Assembly (NCBI RefSeq): GCF_000013765.1
Contig: NC_007954.1
Span: 2,108,001 to 2,172,000, forward strand
Reading direction: 5' to 3'
DNA length: 64,000 nucleotides
Source: Shewanella denitrificans OS217
GTDB taxonomy: Bacteria > Pseudomonadota > Gammaproteobacteria > Enterobacterales > Shewanellaceae
The translations under genes were made by a program, and so were the position numbers. Below are positions 18,110 through 26,023 of this stretch, in pieces. The first letter of the stretch is position 1. Each line of letters starts with the position of its first letter. The notes beneath the pieces were generated by a model. The model was not told the origin of the DNA and ran no database searches. It saw only the letters and a program-made list of their open reading frames with translations.

Positions 18110-18455
18110 TGAAGTATCAAAAAAAACGTCTCTGTCCATTAAGGCCATCCGCTTCTATGAGGCCAAAGGCTTGATCAATCCCCCCCAGCGGCTAGGGCGT
18201 TATCGGGTTTACCAAGCCGCCGATGTTGATCTGCTTATACTGATTAAACAAGCGAAGCAATTAGGGGTTAGCTTATCTCAGTTAAAGGGGGTCATAGTCT
18301 ACCAAGACGGTAAGCTTGATTGGTTGAGAATAAAACTGTTTTTGGCGGAGCTTAGAGTGCAGTTGCAGGCAAAAATTGCTGATTTAACGGCAAATATAGC
18401 CAATATTGATGAATGTAGCCGTCAAATAGACACTGAGCACAGCCTGAGTGACTGA
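18099..18455 (+). CDS. MerR-family transcriptional regulator
   Basis: 118 residues. The N-terminal winged-helix of the MerR family is clear: IGEVSKKTSLSIKAIRFYEAKGLI, then GRYRVYQAADVDLLILIKQAKQLG. A dimerisation helix follows at about 75-110. The C-terminal effector region is short with only one Cys near the end (DECSR), so metal sensing of the CueR/ZntR kind is not supported. A promoter with an overlong 20-bp spacer and a palindrome lies just downstream, before the flavodoxin-fold gene, which is its probable target. Confidence 0.85.
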   Translation: MYIGEVSKKTSLSIKAIRFYEAKGLINPPQRLGRYRVYQAADVDLLILIKQAKQLGVSLSQLKGVIVYQDGKLDWLRIKLFLAELRVQLQAKIADLTANIANIDECSRQIDTEHSLSD

Positions 18456-18491
18456 TTAACACTTGCCAACTGTCGTTAATGAATATGGCCC

Positions 18492-18523
18492 TTGACTCTG
18501 CCCTTAAGGGGAGACACTAGACT
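18492..18523 (+). promoter_or_regulatory. MerR-type promoter/operator of the flavodoxin-fold gene
   Basis: -35 TTGACT (18492-18497) and -10 TAGACT (18518-18523) are separated by 20 bp rather than 17. An imperfect 18-bp palindrome, TCTGCCCTTAAGGGGAGA (18497-18514), fills the spacer. This is the classical layout activated by MerR proteins through DNA distortion. Confidence 0.62.
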
Positions 18524-18554
18524 CGACTTAGTGTCATTTAATCAAGGATCAATA

Positions 18555-19133
18555 ATGTCAAAACGTGTGCTGGTGTTAGTTGGTAACCCAAAGGATAAGA
18601 GTTTTTCAAATCATCTTGCGAAGGTGTATGTAAACGCGGCTGAAAAACACTGTGAAGTGCGTTTATTTCGACTCTGCGACATGCAGTTCAACCCAGATTT
18701 AGCCGTTGGTTACCATGATAAACAAGCGTTAGAGCCTTGCCTGCTGGCGTTCCAACAGGCATTAGTGTGGTCAGAACATCTGGTTATCATCACCCCCATT
18801 TGGTGGGGCGCAATTCCGGCCAAGCTGAAGGGGCTCTTCGATAGAACATTGTTACCTAATTTTGCCTTTAAGTATCAAGCGGGTAAATCAATCCCGATAA
18901 AGTTACTCAAGGGGAAAACCTCAAGACTTATCATGACCATGGACACCCCGCCTTGGTATTATTGGCTAGTGCAGGGCGCGCCAGCGCTCAAGCAATTAAA
19001 AACAGCCACCTTGGCGTTTTGTGGATTTAAATCGGTTAAAAGCAACATGCTTGGGCCAATCATTAACTCAAGCGAGGCCGCAAGAGATAAATGGATTAAG
19101 GCTATTGCTCAGTTGGGGCGAGCTGCCGAGTAA
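18555..19133 (+). CDS. Flavodoxin-fold NAD(P)H dehydrogenase (quinone)-like protein
   Basis: 192 residues from the ATG at 18555 (AAGGAT upstream). Belongs to the NQO/MdaB/KefF-like flavodoxin-2 group: LVLVGNPKDKSFSNHLAKVY for FMN phosphate binding, then ITPIWWGAIPAKLKGLFDRTLLPNFAF, the family hallmark. Probably a two-electron quinone or nitro-compound reductase using FMN/FAD. The substrate is unknown. It sits behind a MerR-type promoter, so induction by an electrophile or redox-active compound is a reasonable guess. Confidence 0.85.
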   Translation: MSKRVLVLVGNPKDKSFSNHLAKVYVNAAEKHCEVRLFRLCDMQFNPDLAVGYHDKQALEPCLLAFQQALVWSEHLVIITPIWWGAIPAKLKGLFDRTLLPNFAFKYQAGKSIPIKLLKGKTSRLIMTMDTPPWYYWLVQGAPALKQLKTATLAFCGFKSVKSNMLGPIINSSEAARDKWIKAIAQLGRAAE

Positions 19134-19237
19134 GCCTATTCGCTGGCGACTGAGGTTTTACAGTCGCCAATGCGTTGCTGCTAACCTTCCACATAAGCAT
19201 TACCTTCCTGTGATTGACAGTGTTAACACGAGATGAT

Positions 19238-19267
19238 CCTTGCCGCATTAATACGCCTTGAGTTTGA
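19238..19267 (+). repeat. Short dispersed repeat, copy 1
   Basis: About 29 bp beginning CCTTGCCGCATTAATACGCC; a second copy with a few differences lies at 25255-25283. Both are in non-coding DNA on the same strand. Confidence 0.5.
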
Positions 19268-19278
19268 GCTCAGCATGA

Positions 19279-19296
19279 TATGCATACGTATTCATA
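19279..19296. promoter_or_regulatory. LacI-type palindrome upstream of the amylase gene
   Basis: TATGCATACGTATTCATA is an 18-bp palindrome with one mismatched pair and a central CG, the form preferred by LacI-family repressors. It lies about 95 bp before the amylase start. The cognate regulator is not known; a LacI-family gene is at 37148, but nothing links the two. Confidence 0.45.
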
Positions 19297-19390
19297 CCTC
19301 AAAAATTGTGCTTAAGCTTCGTCATTCCTCAGCCTGTGCTAATTTAATTATCAACTTTTAACATTACAGCAACACTTGCAAGGATCCCTG

Positions 19391-21274
19391 ATGGCGGCTT
19401 CAAATACAAAAATAATAATCAAGAAACGCACAAGCTTTAGGCTAACCTTCGCCCTCGTGGCGGGTTTGTCTGCCTTAGGGCTTAGCAGCAGTGCGAGCAG
19501 CGCCGAAAACGGCGTCATGATGCAGTATTTTCACTGGTACACCCCAGCCGATGGCAAGCTTTGGACTCAAGTTCAACAAGAATCCAGCGCACTAGCCGCG
19601 GCGGGATTCACCGCATTATGGCTGCCGCCAGCCTACAAGGGCGCATCCGGCGCCTTAGATGTGGGCTACGGTGTATACGATATGTACGACTTAGGCGAAT
19701 TTAATCAAAAAGGCGCTGTACGGACAAAATACGGCACTAAATCTCAGTACGTCAGTGCCATTAATACAGCCCACACACAGGGGCTGCAAGTGTATGGCGA
19801 TCTGGTGTTTAATCACAGAGGCGGCGCGGATGCCACCGAATCTGTCACGGCGGTGAGGGTGGCGCGGGATAACCGTGATAGGGAATTTGGCGCCGATGTG
19901 CAAATCGATGCCTGGACACGATTCGATTTTACCGCTAGGCAAAATCAGCATTCTGCATTTAAGTGGCGTTGGTATCATTTTGATGGGGTTGATTGGGCAC
20001 AGAACCTGACTGAGAGTAACATTTTTAAGTTTCGCGGTACGGGCAAGGGCTGGGACTGGGAAGTCGATACAGAGAATGTTAATTATGACTATCTGATGTA
20101 CGCCGATCTCGACTTTAATCACCCAGAAGTGGTGCAAGAATTAAAAGATTGGGGCGATTGGTATCTATCGCAAACTCAAGTGGATGGCTTTAGGCTGGAT
20201 GCCATAAAGCATATTCGCTATGAATTTTTTAATGATTGGCTCGATTATATGCGCGCCAATAGTGGTAAAACCCTGTTTACTGTGGGCGAATTTTGGAGCT
20301 ATGACACAGCAAAACTGCATAATTACATAAACAAGACCTCGGGGCGTATGTCCTTGTTTGATGCGCCATTGCATTTAAACTTTCATCAAGCCTCAACCGC
20401 CAATGGCAATTACGATATGCGCCGTATTTGGGATAACAGCTTGATGAAAGAGCAGCCCAATTTAGCGGTAACCTTAGTGGAAAACCATGATACTCAAGCC
20501 TGTCAGGCGCTGGCTTCTCCAGTCAATGATTGGTTCAAACCTTTGGCCTATGCCTTTATTCTGCTTCGAAGCCAAGGCTACCCCAATGTGTTTTATGCCG
20601 ACTACTATGGCGCCAATTACACCAGCTCAGACAATAGTTGCAATAATAGTGTGATAACTATGGTGTCCCATAAAACGAAAATCGATCAACTGCTAAAAGC
20701 CCGTAAAGATTATGCCTATGGGCCGCAAATTGATTATCTGGATCATTGGGACATCATAGGTTGGACGCGTCTTGGCGATACTAGCCACCCCAAGGCCATG
20801 GCGGTGATAATGAGTGATGGCGCAAGCGGCACTAAATGGATGAATGTAAATCGAACGTCAACCCGTTTTATGGATATTACAGGCCATCGCAGTGAAACCG
20901 TGACGACTAATGCCGATGGATGGGGGCAATTTCCGGTTAATGGCGGCTCTTATTCCGTGTGGGTAGAGCAAGCAACATCAACAAGCACAGTAGCTGTGAC
21001 CTTTAATTGCAATAATGGGGTGACCTATGCAGGCCAAGATGTGTATGTAGTGGGTAATCAAGCCAATTTAGGCAATTGGAATACGGCAGCAGCAATAAAA
21101 TTATCACCCACAGGCTATCCCAGCTGGAGCGGGACAATCAATCTACCCATGAGTAAGGCTATAGAGTGGAAATGCATTAAAAAATCCGCAACAGAGGTGG
21201 TTTGGCAAGGTGGCGGCAATAATACCTATACCACGCCAAGTAGCGGTGTGGGTAGCACGAGTGCGAGTTTTTGA
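19391..21274 (+). CDS. Secreted alpha-amylase (GH13) with a C-terminal starch-binding domain (CBM20)
   Basis: Endo-hydrolysis of starch outside the cytoplasm. 627 residues from the ATG at 19391 (AAGGA upstream). Sec signal peptide with a likely cut after SSSASSA (residue ~38). GH13 regions: GDLVFNH (136-142), GFRLDAIKH with nucleophile Asp270, GEFW with acid/base Glu300, VENHDT with Asp367. From about residue 530 a CBM20 domain follows (VYVVGNQANLGNW). The layout resembles liquefying or maltotetraose-forming amylases of Pseudomonas and Aeromonas; product length cannot be predicted. Confidence 0.93.
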   Translation: MAASNTKIIIKKRTSFRLTFALVAGLSALGLSSSASSAENGVMMQYFHWYTPADGKLWTQVQQESSALAAAGFTALWLPPAYKGASGALDVGYGVYDMYDLGEFNQKGAVRTKYGTKSQYVSAINTAHTQGLQVYGDLVFNHRGGADATESVTAVRVARDNRDREFGADVQIDAWTRFDFTARQNQHSAFKWRWYHFDGVDWAQNLTESNIFKFRGTGKGWDWEVDTENVNYDYLMYADLDFNHPEVVQELKDWGDWYLSQTQVDGFRLDAIKHIRYEFFNDWLDYMRANSGKTLFTVGEFWSYDTAKLHNYINKTSGRMSLFDAPLHLNFHQASTANGNYDMRRIWDNSLMKEQPNLAVTLVENHDTQACQALASPVNDWFKPLAYAFILLRSQGYPNVFYADYYGANYTSSDNSCNNSVITMVSHKTKIDQLLKARKDYAYGPQIDYLDHWDIIGWTRLGDTSHPKAMAVIMSDGASGTKWMNVNRTSTRFMDITGHRSETVTTNADGWGQFPVNGGSYSVWVEQATSTSTVAVTFNCNNGVTYAGQDVYVVGNQANLGNWNTAAAIKLSPTGYPSWSGTINLPMSKAIEWKCIKKSATEVVWQGGGNNTYTTPSSGVGSTSASF

Positions 21275-21917
21275 CACAACACAAATTTACAATCAAGTGA
21301 AAGGTTAACCCCACTTATGGTGTAAGTCATAAGTGGTATATTAACAATTAAATTGTGACTCAAACTGACGATTGCGAATATATTAATCTCATTTCAACAT
21401 CATCGAATGACACTTAAGCTTGTGCCGCAACTCATTAAATCTTAACAACTCACCAACATGTGTGAGTTAATCCTTCGAAATTTTACGCTGATAAATGCAG
21501 TGAAATGCGCATTTTCACTGAGTATTTTTGTTCATTGTTCGCCTATATCGACAAAAGCGAAAATCATAATCTACAACTATGGTTATACACGGTGGCTGTG
21601 TTATTAACCCTGCAACACATCAGATGGAACTGACTGAGTCCCTTCCTCAACAAACCCTTGGCAGATTAATTTAACCGCCATCCATTGCTTATCAATCAGT
21701 AAATAGACTCTAAGCATCTAATTTCACTACAGATAATTCTCTGTGCGGCTTTCGTCGGTTAAAAAAGACGAATGCCCACAATAAAAAATACAGAAACATA
21801 CATTTAATCAAGTGTTTACTGAGTAGTTAAATGAATTGGCTGCTGAGTAATATTGCCGAAGTACATAGACCTAAGTCGTTCTATGTGGCGTCATTTATAC
21901 ATAAAAAGGAGAAATTT
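21275..21917. other. 643-bp stretch without a supportable gene
   Basis: AT-rich. It contains a 9-bp stem CCACTTATG/CATAAGTGG at 21311-21336, 37 nt after the amylase stop, which may terminate the amylase message although no T tract follows. The rest is presumably the leader of the 111-residue gene. No repeat or RNA gene recognised. Confidence 0.55.
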
Positions 21918-22253
21918 ATGTCTAAATCTAATGTTTGTGGCAAGGATTTTTTTGCCAGTTTGTATGAACAAGAGCAGGTTATGCCATCTGCAGAATATGA
22001 TCGCGTCGTCTCTAGATTAGCCGTTAAGGCAGGCAGCAATACCATGTTTGGCGATCAAGCCCTGCAGAGTTTGTTGGTGAACTTTGTGACTGAAAATGCG
22101 ACCACCCTCGAAGAGGTCAAAAATTTGAGAGCGGCGCTGGCTGGAATTAAGCAAATGGCGATTAGTTCCATCGCTAAGTCCTTCCCCAAAGCCAATATTG
22201 AGGAGCTCATCTGTGCTGCTACGGCAGCTGGATATGATGTAAAAGTGCTGTGA
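21918..22253 (+). CDS. Unrecognised 111-residue protein upstream of the duplicated cupin
   Basis: ATG at 21918 has AAGGAG at 21906-21911. The product is mostly helical with no signal peptide or membrane segment, and has two Cys. The C-terminal part (SSIAKSFPKANIEELICAATAAGYDVKVL region) faintly recalls the end of Nif11-type domains, but no double-glycine leader motif is present, so a RiPP precursor is not supported. It precedes the cupin gene by 74 nt on the same strand and is probably cotranscribed with it. Confidence 0.65.
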   Translation: MSKSNVCGKDFFASLYEQEQVMPSAEYDRVVSRLAVKAGSNTMFGDQALQSLLVNFVTENATTLEEVKNLRAALAGIKQMAISSIAKSFPKANIEELICAATAAGYDVKVL

Positions 22254-22282
22254 TCTAAGCATGCTGTGTTCTAAGCAAAGTT

Positions 22283-22308
22283 GGGTCCTCGAGACCTCTT
22301 GGGGACCC
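22283..22308 (+). other. Stem-loop between the 111-residue gene and the cupin gene
   Basis: GGGTCCTC (22283-22290) pairs with GGGGACCC (22301-22308), one wobble. It ends just before the AAGGAG of the cupin gene. Only a few T follow, so it may stabilise mRNA or modulate translation rather than terminate. Confidence 0.45.
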
Positions 22309-22327
22309 GTTTATAAGGAGAGATAAA

Positions 22328-23623
22328 ATGGATAATGATATCTACTTTGCAGAAATTGAAGGCCTATGCCTGTTGTCTAACTGGTTCGCCTACAATGGTG
22401 GAGACTCTTTTGTTATTCCTTTTGCCACCACTCACCCAGTAAATCTTGTGTATCATGGCTCTGGAAAATTCGATTATGGCCATTATGGAATACATTTAGG
22501 CCAAGAGGATAGGTTAGTCTTTTTAGGTAATAAGAGTAATACAGTCACCGCCATGTTCATCGATTGCAGAGTGAACTCTCGCACCTTTAAATCACGCTTC
22601 ATATTAGAAATTGAACCCAGCTCAAAGAGAATGCTGTGCATACCTCCCGGCATAGCTCATACCTTTGAAGGGTTAGAAAACATCAATACCATCAATCATT
22701 ACAACTTGTATCTGCCAAAGCCAGAAGATTGGCTAGAAGACAAGACTCGCTGGGATATGGATGGCGATATCATTAATATCCCAACGGATATTAATGATGA
22801 TGACATACCTGAGCTTATTCCCAATTCATGTCCCGCCTCAGATCTGTTTTACCAAATTATTTCGGCTCAGCAACGAAATGCATTACAAAATAATCACTTT
22901 ATGCATGCAGAGACGGAAAATGTCGATTTTGATGACGGCAGCAGTGCACTGATTTCGTTCAGAGAACCATCAAAATCACAGCAAACAGAGAAAATGCCAC
23001 AATCGGCTATTCAAGGTTTGCAATGGCAAGCCCATTTAGCACTACAAACGGGCACAGCCTCAGGGATAGTTCCTATGTTAGACCCCCACGCGTTTTATAT
23101 CGTAGATCATGGCGGCGATAACTATACCCATGATGCCTATGGCATTCATTTGCATCAACAAGACAGGTTAACCTTTGTCGGTGACGTGAATAAGAAAATA
23201 ATCCTTAATCTGGTTGATTGTAGAAAAGGCTCGGCCACGTTACACGCCAAAGAGCGGTTGGAGTTTAGCCCCAGCCCCTTACATTACTTAATCATTCCAC
23301 CAGGTGTGGCTCACAGTTTCGAAGCATTGGAAGAGGTGTTTACCATCAATCGCCCAGCAGTTTTTTCAAAGGACTGGCAATCCTACGATTCGGGTAATGA
23401 TGTCATCGACTGGCCATTGAGCAATGAAGACTATCCAGTGTTCGAGGTGACTGACGAGGAAGTTCCACAAGAATTTTATAACAATCAAGTGGTGGTGCAA
23501 AAAGATCTGATGAGTAAGCCCGTTGAAGCAACCCCCATTGTATTGATGACAAAAGATACCTCGGGAAAAGAAATCAAAGTCAGCCTTAGAAAACAGCAGT
23601 CTCGTCAGCCGGCGCAAGCCTAG
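22328..23623 (+). CDS. Protein with two RmlC-like cupin domains, function unknown
   Basis: 431 residues. Two homologous cupin units at about 40-135 and 255-350 share the pattern YGIHL-x-Q-x-DRL-x-F-x-G, then DCR, then IPPG-x-AH-x-FE-x-LE-x3-TIN (residues 105-123 and 323-341). The IPPG-AH-F segment is typical of dTDP-4-dehydrorhamnose 3,5-epimerase (RmlC) and sugar 3,4-ketoisomerases (FdtA/QdtA). An acidic linker (DINDDDIPEL) and a basic C-terminal tail (LRKQQSRQ) lie outside them. No dTDP-sugar genes are nearby, so the substrate is unknown. AAGGAG precedes the ATG. Confidence 0.75.
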   Translation: MDNDIYFAEIEGLCLLSNWFAYNGGDSFVIPFATTHPVNLVYHGSGKFDYGHYGIHLGQEDRLVFLGNKSNTVTAMFIDCRVNSRTFKSRFILEIEPSSKRMLCIPPGIAHTFEGLENINTINHYNLYLPKPEDWLEDKTRWDMDGDIINIPTDINDDDIPELIPNSCPASDLFYQIISAQQRNALQNNHFMHAETENVDFDDGSSALISFREPSKSQQTEKMPQSAIQGLQWQAHLALQTGTASGIVPMLDPHAFYIVDHGGDNYTHDAYGIHLHQQDRLTFVGDVNKKIILNLVDCRKGSATLHAKERLEFSPSPLHYLIIPPGVAHSFEALEEVFTINRPAVFSKDWQSYDSGNDVIDWPLSNEDYPVFEVTDEEVPQEFYNNQVVVQKDLMSKPVEATPIVLMTKDTSGKEIKVSLRKQQSRQPAQA

Positions 23624-23662
23624 CAAGGCGCAACAAAGAGAGGTCAGCACAATACATTTACG

Positions 23663-23867
23663 TATATAACCTCAACTCGGGTTAAGAGATGAATAAACGT
23701 TATTAAAACCGTTAAACTTTAAGTGCTTAGGTTCAAACTTGAACTTTGCGCCGATAACAAGGCGAATTTACGCGTCAATAGCTAGTCTATTGCAAGTGAA
23801 TTCAACACAGTTAGCGGTGAAAAGGGCTGTTTGGTATACATTTATTATCCCGAGCTGAGGTTATATA
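23663..23867. mobile_element. MITE-like palindromic element, 205 bp
   Basis: Terminal inverted repeats of 19 bp with one mismatch: TATATAACCTCAACTCGGG (23663-23681) and CCCGAGCTGAGGTTATATA (23849-23867). The interior is also largely self-complementary: CCGATAAC/GTTAGCGG, GAATT/AATTC, and CAATAG/CTATTG around 23780-23792. There is no coding capacity. It resembles non-autonomous elements repeated in Shewanella genomes. No clear target-site duplication is seen beyond the TATA at the ends. Confidence 0.7.
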
Positions 23868-24010
23868 TGAAGTGAAAGACAAGCAAAACTAGCCATAGCC
23901 CTCAGACGCACTCGGCAAGAGACATTTAGAAATGGATGCTAATTTAGTGCAGTGCTAGGACAGGCTCATGATATTTCAATGTATTTACTACGTTCAACAT
24001 GGAGTTAACT

Positions 24011-24631
24011 ATGAGTTCCAGCACTATAAGTTCCAACAATATGAAACCCAGCAATTCAGGCGTCCCTGAAGCGCAATTGATTATCGATTTATCAAACGGA
24101 TTTGGCAGCGACAACATCGGTCTATATTTATGTCGTAGGGCAGGTTTCAGGTACCCAAGACACCTTTTATTATTTGATAGCAATTTTATGCCGCAGATAA
24201 TGTCGATTTAGGACAACAAGCAAGCAGCAAAAACTTTCCCCGTTATGAATGAATTGCCAACAAAAGCACAGCAGAGCATTGCAGAAAACTATCCACTGCC
24301 ATGGGCCGACTGGGGCATTCCTGTAGGTGTTGGCTGCAATTTAATACTGAATTTAGGCGCGATTAACACTAGCAATATACCAACCTTAGGTACTTGGGCC
24401 GCGGCATTTAGTGGGCGAATTCACCTGTCAGTAGGCGTGCCAAAACTTCCCTTTACGGTGCAAAAAAATGACTATACCGCGCCAGTGTTTGGCGGCGTAT
24501 CCGGCATGAGTGGTTCATTGGCCCAATAGGATTGGATTGAGTTTTCTTACACCAGCATGTCACAAAGGCTGGTTTTATTATGGCATAAGGAAAGCTGTAT
24601 TCATCTATGCATAAGCCAGTATAACCATTAA
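24011..24631 (+). pseudogene. Fragmented pseudogene resembling a GH64/thaumatin-like beta-1,3-glucanase
   Basis: Continuous-looking protein homology is spread over several frames. It starts at ATG 24011 (GGAG upstream), with QLIIDLSNGFGSDNIGLYLC. It then shifts for SGTQDTFYY, again for FYAADNVDLGQQASSKNFPRY, and again for NELPTKAQQSIAENY...IPVG. A TAG at 24527 interrupts AQ-stop-DWIEFSYT, where a Tyr codon is expected. GRIHLSVGVPKLPF and DWIEFSYT match the layout of GH64 glucanases. At least three frameshifts and one stop argue for real decay rather than sequencing error. Family assignment is by motif resemblance. Confidence 0.55.
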
Positions 24632-24685
24632 CTAAATTTATGAGAAACAGAGCTTTACTTCAAGGGGATAGCAGAGGTAGGCTAA

Positions 24686-24732
24686 TTTGAGTTTGAGTTT
24701 GAGTTTGAGTTTGAGTTTGAGTTTGAGTTTGA
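24686..24732 (+). repeat. Hexanucleotide microsatellite (GTTTGA)n
   Basis: TTTGA followed by seven perfect GTTTGA units, 47 bp in all, ending 54 bp before the yciI-like ATG. It is not part of a plausible coding frame. Copy-number change by slippage could alter promoter geometry of the downstream gene. Confidence 0.95.
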
Positions 24733-24786
24733 ATAGAAAAGTTAACGCCCACAGTTATTTCATCAATACCTCTTTCAGGAGTTTTT

Positions 24787-25119
24787 ATGTTCATCATAAC
24801 CTTAAGCTACAAAGTAGAATTAGCTGAAGTTGAACAACATATCCAAGCTCACATGGCATACATAGATCAATATTACGCCTCTGGCCACTTCCTTGCTTCT
24901 GGGCGTAAAGTGCCTCGTACCGGTGGGGTTATACTGGCTCATGGTGCTTCGAAGGAGGAGATAGATGACATCATTAAACTTGATCCTTTTTATATTGCCG
25001 ATGTCGCCATATTTGAGGTAATTGAGTTTATTCCCACTCGAACGGCAACAGCACTTGAAGCTATTAATACCAATCGTATTAATTATCTGCTCATTCAGCG
25101 GGAGTTCAAAGGGGATTAA
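24787..25119 (+). CDS. YciI-like (YCII domain) protein
   Basis: 110 residues, a single YCII ferredoxin-like alpha/beta-barrel domain: MFIITLSYKVELAEVEQHIQ, then HMAYIDQYYASGHFLASGRKVPRTGGVILAHG, and DPFYIADVAIFEVIEF. The conserved His and Asp of the domain are present. Members are mostly of unknown function. CAGGAG stands ahead of the ATG. The gene stands alone behind a microsatellite. Confidence 0.85.
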   Translation: MFIITLSYKVELAEVEQHIQAHMAYIDQYYASGHFLASGRKVPRTGGVILAHGASKEEIDDIIKLDPFYIADVAIFEVIEFIPTRTATALEAINTNRINYLLIQREFKGD

Positions 25120-25254
25120 TTAAGGCGGAGGCTTGAAGGCATAGTGGTGCTATGCCAAAAGTCTTCAACGCAGAGAAATCCCCTTTGAAACCCGCCCCTC
25201 GGGAACGTCTCAAGCATTCCACTTCATCGTTACATTAATTTGAAAGGGAATAAC

Positions 25255-25283
25255 CCTTACTGCATTAATGCGCCTTGAATTGA
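25255..25283 (+). repeat. Short dispersed repeat, copy 2
   Basis: Begins CCTTACTGCATTAATGCGCC; matches the copy at 19238-19267. Non-coding, between the yciI-like gene and tusE. Confidence 0.5.
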
Positions 25284-25394
25284 AAAGCTTGAGGCGCTCT
25301 GATAGAACACATAATTAATGTGATTGGTATAAGATCGATGTCTAATTTTTGCCAAATAATCTTTACCCTTAAGAAAGGTCAATCACCTTTAGGA

Positions 25395-25733
25395 TCACAA
25401 GCATTTAGCGGGCTTGGGAAGGCCAGCAATTTTGGTGGCTTGTTTCGCAGGCCCTATGGGGAAGAGGGTATAAAGGTATTTAGAATTGCCTTTATCTGGC
25501 CCTAAGCTTTGGCCTAAGGCTTTCACTAACACCCGAATAGCGGGGCTGGTTTTATATTCCAGGTAAAAATGGCGCACAAAATGGATGACTTCCCAATGTG
25601 CTGGGGTTAAGTTTATGTCCTCACTGGCGGCAAGGACTGGCGCAAGCTCGGGCTCCCAGTCATTAACATTTTTAAGATAGCCTTGTGGGTCGACTTCAAT
25701 CTGCTGACCATCAAATTCAATGTAGTTTACCAA
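25395..25733 (-). CDS. tusE: Sulfur-relay protein TusE (DsrC family)
   Basis: Accepts persulfide from TusBCD and passes it to MnmA for 2-thiouridine formation in tRNA. 112 residues with the DsrC-family C terminus and its penultimate reactive Cys111 (PKPAKCL). Overlaps tusB by 7 nt and is the last gene of tusDCBE. The target enzyme gene mnmA is at 45208 in this window. The extra Cys that defines dissimilatory DsrC is absent. Confidence 0.93.
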   Translation of the reverse strand: MVNYIEFDGQQIEVDPQGYLKNVNDWEPELAPVLAASEDINLTPAHWEVIHFVRHFYLEYKTSPAIRVLVKALGQSLGPDKGNSKYLYTLFPIGPAKQATKIAGLPKPAKCL

Positions 25734-26023
25734 GTGATCACCTTTTGGTGGCTTAATGTTTGAGCCACAAACTCATCATAATTGAGCAGTTGTAACTGGG
25801 GTAAGTTTTCTGTTGGCATAAGTGAGCTCAAGCCGCGAGCGGTGACATCATCTTCCAATGCAAATAAGGCCATGCCTTTGAGCTGGGCTTGCCATGTTGG
25901 CATTAACAGGCAATTGACGGCATCACCCATAAGCAAAATACTGTCACTTGGCTGGATTAAGCACAAGCAAGTAGAAAGGGCGTTATCTTGAGACGCTGAA
26001 GTTTGGATTAAATGTAAAATCAT
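25727..26023 (-). CDS. tusB: Sulfur-relay protein TusB (DsrH family)
   Basis: 98 residues; smallest subunit of the TusBCD heterohexamer. Starts MILHLIQTSASQDNALSTCL and carries the LMGDAVNCLL segment of the DsrH family. The ATG abuts the end of tusC (1-nt overlap) and its stop overlaps the tusE start. Confidence 0.88.
   Translation of the reverse strand: MILHLIQTSASQDNALSTCLCLIQPSDSILLMGDAVNCLLMPTWQAQLKGMALFALEDDVTARGLSSLMPTENLPQLQLLNYDEFVAQTLSHQKVITW

Noticed and set aside
21918..22253. RiPP (Nif11-type) precursor
   Set aside because: Only a faint resemblance at the C terminus; no double-glycine cleavage site, core peptide or modification enzymes.
23999..24529. Two separate small genes at 23999-24211 and 24245-24529
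   Set aside because: Reading all frames shows one protein-like sequence broken by frameshifts and a stop, so they are parts of one pseudogene.
24686..24830. A Leu-Ser repeat peptide encoded by the microsatellite
   Set aside because: The frame runs Leu-Ser repeats and then ends inside the yciI-like gene, with no start signal; treated as a promoter-region repeat.
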